Below are positions 53,485 to 62,531 of a stretch of DNA of 64,000 nucleotides, one piece after another. The number at the start of each line of letters is the position of its first letter. The stretch's first letter is position 1. The stretch is taken from the NCBI RefSeq assembly GCF_007558815.1, contig NZ_VLTJ01000026.1, forward strand, positions 62,001 through 126,000. The letters are read 5' to 3'. The notes beneath the pieces were generated by a model, which was not told the DNA's origin, did no database searches, and saw nothing but the letters and a program-made list of their open reading frames with translations. The stretch comes from Verticiella sediminum. Lineage in GTDB: Bacteria > Pseudomonadota > Gammaproteobacteria > Burkholderiales > Burkholderiaceae_B. Made by a program: the position numbers and the translations under genes.

Positions 53485-53997
53485 TCAGCCTTGCGGACGC
53501 CGGAAGAACATACCCCAGGAGCGCATGGTCATGACTACCTCGCCGGCCGGGTTGGTAAGCCTCAGCTCGGACAGCACCATGCCGCGATCCGGCTTGCTGC
53601 GCGAGGGCTTGATCTCCAGCGTCTCGCGCTCGATGCGTATGGTCTGGTCCGGGAGCACCGGCTTCTTCCACGCAATGTCCTGCACACCGGGCGAGCCGCC
53701 GCTGGCCGCCTCGAGCAGGAAGGCATCGCACAGTGCCCGCATAGTGCGCGAGCAAGTGTGCCAGCCGCTGGCCACCAGCCCGCCGAAGGACGAATGCTTG
53801 GCCGCCTCCTCGTCGGTATGGAAGACCTGCGGGTCGAACTGCCGCGCGAAAGCGATGATCTCTTCCTTGCTGAGCGAGAACTCGCCGATGTGCTGGCGCT
53901 GGCCCGGCGTGAAATCCTCCAAGTGCCAGCGCTTGCCGTCACTGGCGACGGGCGGGCGCGCCGGTTGAGCGGCCGGTCCCGATCCGGCTTGCGTCAT
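53485..53997 (-). CDS. MaoC-like acyl dehydratase
   Basis: Hotdog-fold protein of 170 residues. FSLSKEEIIAFARQFDPQVF and FHTDEEAAKHSSFGGLVASG with WHTCSRTMRALCD form the MaoC core; the Asp-x4-His hydration motif is modified (FDPQVFHTDEEAAKHSSFGG). The family includes enoyl-CoA hydratases and mesaconyl-CoA-type enzymes. It overlaps the upstream SDR by ATGA and ends the long beta-oxidation unit. The ATG at 53997 was chosen for that overlap; the first 25 residues are Pro/Ala-rich and not conserved. Confidence 0.85.
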   Translation of the reverse strand: MTQAGSGPAAQPARPPVASDGKRWHLEDFTPGQRQHIGEFSLSKEEIIAFARQFDPQVFHTDEEAAKHSSFGGLVASGWHTCSRTMRALCDAFLLEAASGGSPGVQDIAWKKPVLPDQTIRIERETLEIKPSRSKPDRGMVLSELRLTNPAGEVVMTMRSWGMFFRRPQG

Positions 53998-54902
53998 GCC
54001 GCAGACTCCGGCGCCAGCATGCGCTCGCGCAGCGCCTCGCGCACGTGCGGCCGCTCGGCAAAGGGGTCGGGCGGGCGGCCGGTGCGCAGCATGCCCTCCA
54101 TGCGCGCCTCCAAGTTGCCGAGCGCGTGGGGGTGCGAGTAGATGTAGAAGCGGTTCTCGTCGATCGCCTCGTAGGTCATGCGCCCGATGTCGGCGGCAGT
54201 GAGCTTGCCCGAGCTGACAGCCTTGCGGCCGTTCTCCCTGCCGACCTCCTGCGAGCGCGTCAGCGGCTGCTTGGGCGTGGTGCGGTTGCGCTCGGCGTCG
54301 CTGATCCCGGTCGGCACGAAATACGGGCACAGCACCGAGGCGCCGACGCGCGCGCCGATCAGGTCCAGATCCTGGTAGAGCGTTTCCGACACCGAGATGA
54401 CGGCTTCCTTGGAGACGTTGTAGACGCCCATGTTGGGCGGGTTGAGCAGGCCGGCCATGGATGCCGTGTTGACCACGTGCCCCCGGTAGTTCTCGTCCTT
54501 CTGCCCGGCGGCGACCATCGCGGGCACGAAGGCGCGGATACCGTAGATCACGCCCCAGAGGTTCACCCCCATCACCCATTCCCAATCCTCGAGCGCGCTT
54601 TCCCAGATCAGCCCGCCCGAACCCACGCCGGCATTGTTGAACAGCAGGTGCGGGGTGCCGAAGCGCTCGAAGGTGGCCTTGGCCAGAGCGTCGACCTGCT
54701 CGACCTTGGCCACGTCCACGCGCTGGGTGATCACGGGCGCGCCCGCCTTCTCCATCTCGGCGCGCGTCTCGTCCAGGGCATCCTGCTGGATGTCGGCCAG
54801 GACCAGGTTCATCCCGCGCGCGGCGGCGATGCGGGCGAACTCGCGCCCGAAACCGCTGCCCGCGCCGGTGATGACTGCGGTTCTTCCTTCATACGAAAAC
54901 AT
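53994..54902 (-). CDS. Short-chain dehydrogenase/reductase
   Basis: SDR of 302 residues. It has the cofactor motif TGAGSGFG near residues 12-19, NNAG in LLFNNAGVGSGGLIW, catalytic Ser in NTASMAGLLNPPN and Tyr-x3-Lys in GVYNVSKEAVISVSE. The C-terminal extension of about 50 residues (PHALGNLEARMEGMLRTGRP) occurs in a group of proteobacterial SDRs near acyl-CoA genes. The ATG at 54902 has AGGAGG eight bases upstream and starts directly at the Rossmann fold; an alternative start 14 codons earlier is weaker. Followed by the overlapping MaoC-like gene. Confidence 0.9.
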   Translation of the reverse strand: MFSYEGRTAVITGAGSGFGREFARIAAARGMNLVLADIQQDALDETRAEMEKAGAPVITQRVDVAKVEQVDALAKATFERFGTPHLLFNNAGVGSGGLIWESALEDWEWVMGVNLWGVIYGIRAFVPAMVAAGQKDENYRGHVVNTASMAGLLNPPNMGVYNVSKEAVISVSETLYQDLDLIGARVGASVLCPYFVPTGISDAERNRTTPKQPLTRSQEVGRENGRKAVSSGKLTAADIGRMTYEAIDENRFYIYSHPHALGNLEARMEGMLRTGRPPDPFAERPHVREALRERMLAPESAA

Positions 54903-54950
54903 GCTCGCGTTCCTCCTTTCGATGTTCGTCTCGTGCGCGGCCACGCCGCG

Positions 54951-55730
54951 TCACAGGATGGCCGACACGCCGCCATCCACGGCCAGGATCTGGCCGGTGA
55001 TGTGCTTGCCCGCGTCGCTGGCGAACAGCAGTGCGGCGCCCTTCAGGTCTTCCTCGTCGCCCAGGCGCGCCAACGGCACCCGCGCGACCAGCTTGTCGCC
55101 GACTTCGGAGAGCAGCCCGCGCGTCATCTTGGACGGAAAGAAACCCGGCGCGAGCGCGTTGACGCGGATGCCGTAGCGGCCCCATTCACCCGCCAGCGCC
55201 CGCGTGAGGTTCACGACCGCGCCCTTGCTGGTGTTGTAGGCGAGCGTCTTCATCTCGTCGGGGTGGTTGCCGCGCAGGCCCGCGATCGAGGCCACGTTGA
55301 TGATGCTGCCCTTGCGGCGCGGGATCATCGAGCTGCGTCCGACTTCCTGCGACAGCACGAACAGGCCGCGCACGTTCAGGTTCATGAGCTTGTCCCAGGC
55401 GTCGAGCGGATGGTCCTCGGCCGCGGCGCCCCAGGACGCGCCGGCGTTGTTCACGAGCACGTCGATCTCGCCCAGCTTCTCGCGCGCCGCCGCGGCCAGG
55501 GCGCGCGCATCGCTCTCGTCGCCCATGTTGCCGGCCACCCAGTGCGCCTCGATGCCGCGCTTGGCCAGGTGCTCCACCGCGTGCTCGAGTTCGTCGGCCT
55601 TGCGGGCGGACAGCACCAGGCGCGCGCCGGCGTCGCCCAGCACCTCGGCGATCTGCAGCCCCAGCCCGCGCGAGCCGCCGGTGATGATCGCCGTGCGGCC
55701 GGCGAGGCTGAACATTTCCTGTATGGACAT
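54951..55730 (-). CDS. Short-chain dehydrogenase/reductase (FabG-like)
   Basis: SDR of 259 residues. It shows TGGSRGLG (cofactor), VLVNNAGASWGA, catalytic Ser in NVASIAGLRGN and Tyr-x3-Lys in AYNTSKGAVVNLTRAL. The end HITGQILAVDGGVSAIL is typical. It probably works as a 3-hydroxyacyl-CoA or related dehydrogenase in the same pathway as the flanking acyl-CoA genes. The ATG at 55730 has GGAG about eight bases before it. It differs clearly from the neighbouring SDR, so the two are not recent copies. Confidence 0.92.
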   Translation of the reverse strand: MSIQEMFSLAGRTAIITGGSRGLGLQIAEVLGDAGARLVLSARKADELEHAVEHLAKRGIEAHWVAGNMGDESDARALAAAAREKLGEIDVLVNNAGASWGAAAEDHPLDAWDKLMNLNVRGLFVLSQEVGRSSMIPRRKGSIINVASIAGLRGNHPDEMKTLAYNTSKGAVVNLTRALAGEWGRYGIRVNALAPGFFPSKMTRGLLSEVGDKLVARVPLARLGDEEDLKGAALLFASDAGKHITGQILAVDGGVSAIL

Positions 55731-55824
55731 TCGTTTTCTCCTTGAGGCCTGGCGGCGTCGCAACGCCCCCAGGCTGGGCGCGGCCCCGCAAGGGGGCCGC
55801 GTGTCGGTCATCGCGGGGCGGTGC

Positions 55825-57681
55825 TCAGAACCACCCCTCCTGCATGTCGAGCGTGGTCGTGTCGAGCGAAGCGAGCAGGTCAAGCTGCGGATCGACGCTG
55901 GGCAGCTCCCAGGCGAAGAAGTACCGGCAGGCCTGCCGCTTGCCCTGTGCGAAGTCGTCGTCGCCCTTGACGGCCATCGCCTGCTGCAGCCAGACCCAGG
56001 CCAGCACCACGTGCCCGAAGGCTTCGAGATACACGCTGGCGTTGGCCAGCGTCAGCAGGGGGTCGCCGCTGTCCCACAGTTCGCGGGTGACGGCCAGCAG
56101 CCGGCGCCAGCGGGTATCGAGCTGCAGGGCGTAGCCCTGCAGCTCGGCATCCTCGCCGGCCTGCGCGCGGCCCAGGTCCCGGCGCAGGCGCGCCTCCAGC
56201 GCGGCCAGCGCCGCGCCGTTCTGCATGACCACCTTGCGCCCGAGCAGGTCCAGCCCCTGGATGCCGTGGGTGCCTTCGTGGATCGGGTTGAGACGGTTGT
56301 CGCGATAGAACTGCTCCACCGGGTAGTCCCGGGTGTAGCCGTAGCCACCGTGCACCTGGATCGCCAGACTGTTGGCATGCAGGCACCATTGCGAAGGCCA
56401 GCTCTTGGCGATCGGCGTGAGGATGTCGAGCAGCAGCTCGGCCTCGGCCCGCGCCGCTTCGTCGGGGTGCGTGTGCTGGTCGTCGACCAGACGCGCGCAA
56501 TACAGATTCAAGCCCAGCGCGCCTTCCACGTAGGCCTTCTGGGCCAGCAGCATGCGGCGCACGTCCGGATGCCGCACGATGGGCACCTGCGGCGCCGCGG
56601 CGTTCTTGCCGGCGGGCCCCATCAGGCGCCCCTGGGGACGGTTGCGCGCATACTCGAGGGCGTGCAGATAGCCCGTGTAGCCGAGCACCGTGGCGCCCAG
56701 GCCCACGCCGATGCGGGCCTCGTTCATCATGTGGAACATCGCGGCCAGCCCCTGCCCCGGCTGGCCGACCAGCCAGCCGATCGCGCCGGCAGCCGGATCG
56801 AGCCCGAGGTCGGCCCCGGGGCGGTGCCGCCCCTCGCCGAAGTTCAGCAAGGTGTTGGTGGTGCCGCGATAGCCCATCTTGTGGTTGAGGCCTGCCAGCA
56901 CCACGTCGTTGCGCTCGCCCAGCGTGCCGTCGCGCTTGATGATGCGCTTGGGCACGGCAAAGAGCGACAGCCCCTTGACGCCGGGCACCGGCTTGCCGTC
57001 CGGCCCCGGGATCTTGGCCAGCACCAGGTGCACGATGTTCTCGGACAGTTCGTGCTCGCCCGCCGAGATCCACATCTTGTTGCCGAACAGGCGGTAGCGC
57101 GGCCCGAGCGGGTCGCCGGCCGCATCCGGCGCGGCGTCGGGCACGGCGCGCGTGGCGACGTCCGAGAGCGACGAGCCGGCCTGGGGTTCGGACAGGCACA
57201 TCGTGCCCAGGAACTGCCCGGTCATCTGCGGACGCACGAAGGCGTCGATCTGTGCCGGCGTGCCGTGCGCGAGCAGCAGGTTGGCGTTGCCGATCGACAG
57301 GAACGGATAGGCCGCGGTGCCGATGTTGGCCGCCATGAACCAGGCCATGCAGGCCTTGTCCACGACGGTGGGCAGTTGCATGCCGCCCAGGTCGTAATCC
57401 TGGGCGGCCGCCATCAGGCCCGCATCGCAGAAGGCCCGCAGAGCCTCGCCCACCTCGGGGATCATGTGCACGCGCTCGCCGTCGAAGGTCGGCTCGTTCA
57501 GATCCGACTTGCGGTTGTGCGGTGCGAACTTGTCGGTGGCGATGGCCTCGCTGGTGTCCAGCGCCGCCTCGAAGGTCTCGCGCGAGTGGTCCGCGTAGCG
57601 CGGCCGCTCGCACAAGGATTCCACCGCGAGCCAGTCGTACAGCATGAACGACAGGTCGCGGCGCGACAGCAGCAAGGACAT
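55825..57681 (-). CDS. Acyl-CoA dehydrogenase with C-terminal extra domain (DmdC/FadE-like)
   Basis: FAD-dependent acyl-CoA dehydrogenase of 618 residues, longer than the classic 380-400. N-terminal helical part, then MCLSEPQAGSSLSDVATRAV and KMWISAGEHELSENIVHLVL in the flavin and substrate region; the catalytic base is Glu469 in NPIHEGTHGIQG. The last 140 residues form the extra acyl-CoA dehydrogenase C-terminal domain known from DmdC (methylmercaptopropionyl-CoA dehydrogenase) and related medium-chain enzymes. The start overlaps the thiolase stop by one base (TGATG). Substrate chain type is not predictable. Confidence 0.92.
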   Translation of the reverse strand: MSLLLSRRDLSFMLYDWLAVESLCERPRYADHSRETFEAALDTSEAIATDKFAPHNRKSDLNEPTFDGERVHMIPEVGEALRAFCDAGLMAAAQDYDLGGMQLPTVVDKACMAWFMAANIGTAAYPFLSIGNANLLLAHGTPAQIDAFVRPQMTGQFLGTMCLSEPQAGSSLSDVATRAVPDAAPDAAGDPLGPRYRLFGNKMWISAGEHELSENIVHLVLAKIPGPDGKPVPGVKGLSLFAVPKRIIKRDGTLGERNDVVLAGLNHKMGYRGTTNTLLNFGEGRHRPGADLGLDPAAGAIGWLVGQPGQGLAAMFHMMNEARIGVGLGATVLGYTGYLHALEYARNRPQGRLMGPAGKNAAAPQVPIVRHPDVRRMLLAQKAYVEGALGLNLYCARLVDDQHTHPDEAARAEAELLLDILTPIAKSWPSQWCLHANSLAIQVHGGYGYTRDYPVEQFYRDNRLNPIHEGTHGIQGLDLLGRKVVMQNGAALAALEARLRRDLGRAQAGEDAELQGYALQLDTRWRRLLAVTRELWDSGDPLLTLANASVYLEAFGHVVLAWVWLQQAMAVKGDDDFAQGKRQACRYFFAWELPSVDPQLDLLASLDTTTLDMQEGWF

Positions 57682-58859
57682 CACAGCACCTCGAACAGGC
57701 CCGCGGCCCCCATGCCACCGCCGATGCACATGGTCACCACGGCATACTTCGCGCCGCGGCGCTTGCCCTCGATGAGCGCATGGCCGGTCAGGCGCTGACC
57801 GCTCACGCCGTACGGGTGGCCCAGCGCAATGGCACCGCCGTCCACGTTCAGCTTGTCGGCAGGGATGCCGAGCTTGTCGCGGCAGTACAGCACCTGCACG
57901 GCGAAGGCTTCGTTCAGCTCCCAGAGGTCGATGTCGTCGACCGACAGGCCGGCGCGCTGCAGCAGCTTGGGCACGGCGAACACGGGGCCGATGCCCATCT
58001 CGTCCGGCTCGCAGCCGGCGACCGCGAAGCCGCGGAAGATGCCCAGCGGCTGCAGGCCGCGCTGCTCGGCGAGCTTGCGGCTCATGAGGACGCAGGCGCC
58101 CGCGCCGTCGGAGAACTGGCTGGCGTTGCCGGCCGAGATCACGCCGCCGGGGATCGCCGGACGGATCTTGGCCACGCCCTCGAGCGTGGTGTCGGCGCGT
58201 ATGCCTTCGTCCTTGCTCACCGTGACTTCGCGCGTGAGGATCTGGCGGGTCTTGGGGTCGGCGACGGCCATGCGCGTGGTCACGGACACGATCTCGGCAT
58301 CCAGGCGGCCCTGCTCCTGCGCGGCGAAAGCGCGCTGCTGGCTCTGCACGCCGTATTCGTCCTGGCGCTCGCGAGAGATGCCGTAGCGCTTGGCCACGTT
58401 CTCGGCGGTCTGCAGCATGTTCCAGTAGATCTCGGGCTTGTTCTTCACCAGCCACGAATCGGCCGCCATGTAGCGGTTGGCCTGGTTCTGCACGCACGAG
58501 ATCGATTCCACGCCGCCGGCGACGTAGACGTCACCCTCGCCCGCGATGATGCGCTGCGCCGCCATGGCGATGGTCTGCAGCCCCGACGAGCAGAAGCGGT
58601 TGACGGTGGCGCCGCTGACCGTGACCGGGCAGCCGGCGCGCAGGGCGATCTGGCGGGCGATGTTGCCGCCGGTGGCGCCCTCGGGCGTGGCGCAGCCCAT
58701 GAGGACGTCTTCCACTTCGCCCGCGTCGATGCCGGCGCGCTCGATGGCGGCGGCCACGGCCGCCCCGCCCATGGTCGCGCCATGGGTCATGTTGAAGGCC
58801 CCGCGCCACGACTTGGCAAGCGGCGTGCGGGCGGTACTGACGATGACGGCTTCGTTCAT
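57681..58859 (-). CDS. Acetyl-CoA C-acyltransferase (thiolase)
   Basis: Degradative thiolase of 392 residues cutting 3-ketoacyl-CoA with CoA. All catalytic residues are visible: nucleophile Cys90 in [11 protein letters not shown], His348 in [13 protein letters not shown] and Cys378 in [13 protein letters not shown]. The N-terminus [20 protein letters not shown] is typical of FadA/PimB-type thiolases. It lies 13 bp behind the hydratase/dehydrogenase gene and overlaps the next gene, so the three enzymes of the spiral are co-expressed. Confidence 0.95.
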   Translation of the reverse strand: MNEAVIVSTARTPLAKSWRGAFNMTHGATMGGAAVAAAIERAGIDAGEVEDVLMGCATPEGATGGNIARQIALRAGCPVTVSGATVNRFCSSGLQTIAMAAQRIIAGEGDVYVAGGVESISCVQNQANRYMAADSWLVKNKPEIYWNMLQTAENVAKRYGISRERQDEYGVQSQQRAFAAQEQGRLDAEIVSVTTRMAVADPKTRQILTREVTVSKDEGIRADTTLEGVAKIRPAIPGGVISAGNASQFSDGAGACVLMSRKLAEQRGLQPLGIFRGFAVAGCEPDEMGIGPVFAVPKLLQRAGLSVDDIDLWELNEAFAVQVLYCRDKLGIPADKLNVDGGAIALGHPYGVSGQRLTGHALIEGKRRGAKYAVVTMCIGGGMGAAGLFEVL

Positions 58860-58872
58860 TCGGTGCTCCTGA

Positions 58873-60960
58873 TCATTCGAAATTCTTGCCTTCGGCCACC
58901 AGGCGGCGCAGCAGCGGCGCGGGTTGCCAGAATGCCGGGTCGGCGTGCGGATTGCGCGCGAACGACTCCATGGCCTGCATCACGTTGTAGAGGCCGAACT
59001 CGTTGGCGTACTGCATGGGGCCGCCCCGGTAGGCCGGAAAGCCGTAGCCGGTGAGATACACCACGTCGATGTCCGAAGCGCGCAGGGCGATGCCCTCTTC
59101 CAGGATGTGGCAGGCCTCGTTGACCAGCGAGAAGACCAGGCGCTGCACGATCTCGGCATCCGAGATCTTGCGCGGCGTGGTGCCGACCTCCTTGCGGTAG
59201 TCGACGATCAACTGCTCGACCTCGGCCGAGGGAATGGCCTTGCGATCGCCCGGCTTGTAGTCGTACCAGCCCTTGCCGACCTTCTGGCCCTTGCGGTCGA
59301 ATTTCTCGATCAGGTAGTCGGCGAGCTTGCCGTAGTGCATGTCCGGGCGCTCCTGGTAGCGGCGCTGACGGATGTCGTAGCCGATGTCGTTGCCGGCCAG
59401 ATCGCTCATGCGGAACGGCCCCATGGCGAAGCCGAAGCGCTCGATCGCGCCGTCCACCTGGGCCGGCGTGGCGCCCTCCTCCAGCATGAAGCCCGCCTGG
59501 CGCGTGTACTGCTCGACCATGCGGTTGCCGATGAAACCGTCGCACACGCCCGAGACCACGGCGGTCTTCTTGAGCTTCTTGGCAAGCTTCATGACGGTGG
59601 CCAGCACGTCCTTGGCGGTCTTCTCGCCGCGCACGACCTCCAGCAGCTTCATCACGTTGGCCGGGCTGAAGAAGTGCGTGCCGATGACGTCCTGCGGACG
59701 CGCCGTGACCGCGGCGATGCGGTCCACGTCCAGGGTGGAGGTGTTGGTGGCGAGGATCGCGCCCTGCTTCATGACCTTGTCGAGGGTCTGGAACACCTGT
59801 TCCTTCACATCGAAGCGCTCGAACACGGCTTCGATCACGATGTCGGCGTCGGCAATGTCGTCATAGCTCATCGTGGGCTGCAGCAGGCCCATGCGCTCTT
59901 CGACCTGTTCCTGAGTGATGCGCCCCTTCTTGGCGGTGTTCTCGTAGTTCTTGCGGATGGTGGCCAGCCCGCGGTCGAGCGCCTCCTGCTTCATCTCGAG
60001 CAGCTTGACCGGGATGCCGGCATTGACGAAGTTCATGGCGATCCCGCCGCCCATGGTGCCGGCCCCGATCACGGCGGCAAGCTTGATCTCGCGAATGGGC
60101 GTATCGGCCGGCACGTCGGGGATGTTCTGTGCCGCGCGCTCGGCAAAGAACGCATGGCGCAGGGCACGCGATTCGGGCGTGACCGACAGCTCGTGGAAGT
60201 AGGCGAACTCCTTCTTGAGCGCGGCGTCGAACTTGTCGGTGACCGCGGCGGTGACGGCATCCACGCAGCGCAGCGGCGCCGGATACTGCGGGGCCGTCGC
60301 GGCCACCGTCATGCGTGCCCAGCCGAGGTAGCCCTCGGCCTCCGGGAAATCGATGCGGATGTCGCGGGCGCGCGGATGCTTCTCGGCACCGGCCACCTTG
60401 CCGGCCAGCGCGATGGCAGCCGGCAGCGGATCGCCCTCGAGCACCTCGTCGAAGAGCTTGGTGCCCGCGAGCTTCTTCGCCGGTACGGCGTCGCCCGAGA
60501 CGATCATGTTGAGCGCCGCCTCCAGCCCGACCAGGCGGGGCAGGCGCTGGGTGCCGCCCGCGCCCGGCAGCAGGCCCAGCTTGACCTCGGGGAGCGCGAT
60601 CTGGGCCTGCGCCGCGGCCACGCGATAGTGGCAGCCCATGGCCAGCTCCAGTCCGCCGCCCATGGCGGTGCCCGACACGGCGGCGACCACCGGCTTGGCG
60701 CTGCTCTCGAGCACCTCGATCACATTGCCCAGATGCGGCGCCTGCGACATGCGCGGGGTGTTGAATTCACGGATGTCCGCACCGCCGGAAAAGATCTTGC
60801 TGCCGCCGGTGATGACGATGGCGCGCACCGCGTCGTCCTGGTTGGCCTTGGTCACGGCCTCGACGATGCCTTGACGGGTGGCATGGTTCAGCCCGTTGAC
60901 GGGCGGATTGTTCAGCGTGACGACGGCCACGCCTGACTCGACTCGATACTCGGCAGTCAT
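58873..60960 (-). CDS. Bifunctional enoyl-CoA hydratase / 3-hydroxyacyl-CoA dehydrogenase
   Basis: Multifunctional beta-oxidation protein of 695 residues. The N-terminal crotonase part (about 1-190) shows the oxyanion hole in [10 protein letters not shown] and the two catalytic Glu regions [13 protein letters not shown] and [20 protein letters not shown]. The dehydrogenase starts near residue 295 with the NAD motif [20 protein letters not shown], followed by [19 protein letters not shown]. Two C-terminal helical domains follow ([19 protein letters not shown]). The length matches the FadJ/PimF-like single-chain proteins of Burkholderiales. First enzyme gene behind the liv transporter genes (51-bp gap). 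Confidence 0.95.
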   Translation of the reverse strand: MTAEYRVESGVAVVTLNNPPVNGLNHATRQGIVEAVTKANQDDAVRAIVITGGSKIFSGGADIREFNTPRMSQAPHLGNVIEVLESSAKPVVAAVSGTAMGGGLELAMGCHYRVAAAQAQIALPEVKLGLLPGAGGTQRLPRLVGLEAALNMIVSGDAVPAKKLAGTKLFDEVLEGDPLPAAIALAGKVAGAEKHPRARDIRIDFPEAEGYLGWARMTVAATAPQYPAPLRCVDAVTAAVTDKFDAALKKEFAYFHELSVTPESRALRHAFFAERAAQNIPDVPADTPIREIKLAAVIGAGTMGGGIAMNFVNAGIPVKLLEMKQEALDRGLATIRKNYENTAKKGRITQEQVEERMGLLQPTMSYDDIADADIVIEAVFERFDVKEQVFQTLDKVMKQGAILATNTSTLDVDRIAAVTARPQDVIGTHFFSPANVMKLLEVVRGEKTAKDVLATVMKLAKKLKKTAVVSGVCDGFIGNRMVEQYTRQAGFMLEEGATPAQVDGAIERFGFAMGPFRMSDLAGNDIGYDIRQRRYQERPDMHYGKLADYLIEKFDRKGQKVGKGWYDYKPGDRKAIPSAEVEQLIVDYRKEVGTTPRKISDAEIVQRLVFSLVNEACHILEEGIALRASDIDVVYLTGYGFPAYRGGPMQYANEFGLYNVMQAMESFARNPHADPAFWQPAPLLRRLVAEGKNFE

Positions 60961-61011
60961 GCCTGCTCCTTGCTAGAAAACGAAATGCGAAAACGGTTCG
61001 GGCAACATCGG

Positions 61012-61755
61012 CTACACCTCCAGCCACTCGCGCCGCACCTGCGCATCGGTGCGCAGCTCGGCGGGCGTGCCCTCGAAGACGATGTTCCCATGCCCCATCA
61101 CGTACACGCGATCGGACACGTCGAACGCGATGGACAACTTCTGTTCGATCAGCAGCACGGCGAGGCCGCTCTCACGCAACTGCACGAGAAAGTCGGCCAC
61201 CAACTGCACGATCATGGGGGCGAGCCCTTCGGTGGGCTCGTCGATGATGATGACCCGGGGGTCGCCCATCAGGCTGCGGCACAGGGTCAGCATCTGCTGC
61301 TCGCCGCCCGAGAGCACGCCGGCCGCCGTGTTCGCGCGCTCGCCCAGGCGGGGAAACAGGCGGTACATGTCGGCATAGGTCCAGCGGCCGGGCTGGCGGC
61401 CCTTCTGGCCGAGGAACAGGTTCTGCTCGACGGTCATGCCCGGGAAGATGTCCCGGCTCTCCGGCACATAGCCCAGGCCCAGATGGGCAATCTCGTGGGC
61501 CGGCATGCCGACCGTCTCGTGCCCGTCGAGCAGGACCGAGCCGGTCCGGTGGACCAGCCCCATCACCGCCTTGGCGGTGGTGGAGCGGCCCACACCGTTG
61601 CGCCCGAGCAGGCTCACGATCTCGCCCTGGCGCAGGTCCAGGTCGACGCCATGCAGCACATGGCTCTTGCCGTAGTAGGCATGCAGGTCGCGCACCTGCA
61701 GGATGGGTGCGTGGGAAGGCTGGGGCTGGGGCTGGGGCTGGGGCTGGGCACTCAT
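61012..61755 (-). CDS. livF: Branched-chain-type ABC transporter ATPase LivF
   Basis: ATPase of 247 residues. Walker A reads GRNGVGRSTT, with Arg57 in place of the usual lysine; the signature LSGGEQQ, Walker B VIIIDEPTEGLAP and the H-loop region (here LIEQKLS) follow, all typical of LivF. A (Gln-Pro)5 linker opens the protein and is coded by a perfect hexamer repeat. It overlaps livG by ATGA. The liv genes here precede a beta-oxidation set instead of amino-acid genes, so a carboxylic acid or aromatic acid is a more likely cargo than leucine. Confidence 0.92.
   Translation of the reverse strand: MSAQPQPQPQPQPSHAPILQVRDLHAYYGKSHVLHGVDLDLRQGEIVSLLGRNGVGRSTTAKAVMGLVHRTGSVLLDGHETVGMPAHEIAHLGLGYVPESRDIFPGMTVEQNLFLGQKGRQPGRWTYADMYRLFPRLGERANTAAGVLSGGEQQMLTLCRSLMGDPRVIIIDEPTEGLAPMIVQLVADFLVQLRESGLAVLLIEQKLSIAFDVSDRVYVMGHGNIVFEGTPAELRTDAQVRREWLEV
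61718..61747. repeat. Hexanucleotide tandem repeat, five perfect units of GGCTGG
   Basis: Codes the (Gln-Pro)5 linker after Met-Ser-Ala at the LivF start. Because the unit is two codons, copy changes would alter linker length but keep the frame. Confidence 0.85.
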
Positions 61756-62531
61756 GCTTCTGCCTCCATGGCGGTGCCGAGGTAGGCTTCCTGGACGCGA
61801 GGGTTCTCGCGGATGGCGGTCGGGGCGTCCGTGGCGATCACTTCGCCGTACACCAGCACGGAGATGCGGTCGGCCAGGCCGAATACCACGCTCATGTCGT
61901 GCTCGACCATCACCAGCGTGCGGCCTTCGGAAATCTGGCGGATAAGCTCGACCACGCGTTCGGTCTCGTGCCGGCTCATGCCCGCGGTGGGCTCGTCCAG
62001 CAGAATCACCTTGGCGCCGCCGGCGATGGTGATGCCGATCTCCAGTGCGCGCTGCTCGGCGTAGGTGAGCAGGCCGGCGAGCGTGTCGCGGCGGCGCTGC
62101 AGGCCGAGCTGCTCGAGCACCTGATCGGCGCGCTGGCCCACGTCGCGCAGCGCGTTCAGGCGCTTCCAGAACGCATAGCCGTGGCCCTGCGACCACAGCA
62201 CGGCGCAGCGCAGATTCTCGTACACCGACAGGTTGTGGAAGATGTTGGTGATCTGGAAGCTGCGCGACATCCCCATGCGGTTGATCCTATAGGGCGGCAG
62301 GCCGGTGATCTCCTGGCCATGCAGCCGGATGCTGCCCGCGCTGACCGGAATCCGCCCCGAGATCAGGTGGAAGGTGGTCGACTTGCCCGCCCCGTTGGGA
62401 CCGATGATGGCGTGGCGCTCGCCCTCTCGCACGGCAAGATCCAGCCCGCGGATGATCTGCGTATTGCCGAAGTTCTTGCGCACGCCCTTGAGTTCGAGCG
62501 CCGTGCCGGCCGTCTGCTGTTGTACCGTCAT
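61752..62531 (-). CDS. livG: Branched-chain-type ABC transporter ATPase LivG
   Basis: ATPase of 259 residues with a normal Walker A (GPNGAGKSTTFHLISG), Walker B VILLDEPTAGMS, and H-loop VMVEHDMSVVFGLADRISVL. The signature region reads LTYAEQRALEIGITIAGG, as is usual in LivG. The ATG at 62531 overlaps the livM stop (ATGA), and its own stop overlaps livF in the same way. Forms the transporter motor with LivF on the LivH/LivM membrane subunits. Confidence 0.95.
   Translation of the reverse strand: MTVQQQTAGTALELKGVRKNFGNTQIIRGLDLAVREGERHAIIGPNGAGKSTTFHLISGRIPVSAGSIRLHGQEITGLPPYRINRMGMSRSFQITNIFHNLSVYENLRCAVLWSQGHGYAFWKRLNALRDVGQRADQVLEQLGLQRRRDTLAGLLTYAEQRALEIGITIAGGAKVILLDEPTAGMSRHETERVVELIRQISEGRTLVMVEHDMSVVFGLADRISVLVYGEVIATDAPTAIRENPRVQEAYLGTAMEAEA

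Noticed and set aside
57690-58497. Acyl-CoA dehydrogenase frame extended to 890 residues
   Set aside because: The first 272 codons overlap the thiolase gene and have no family features; the ATG at 57681 fits the family start and the one-base overlap.
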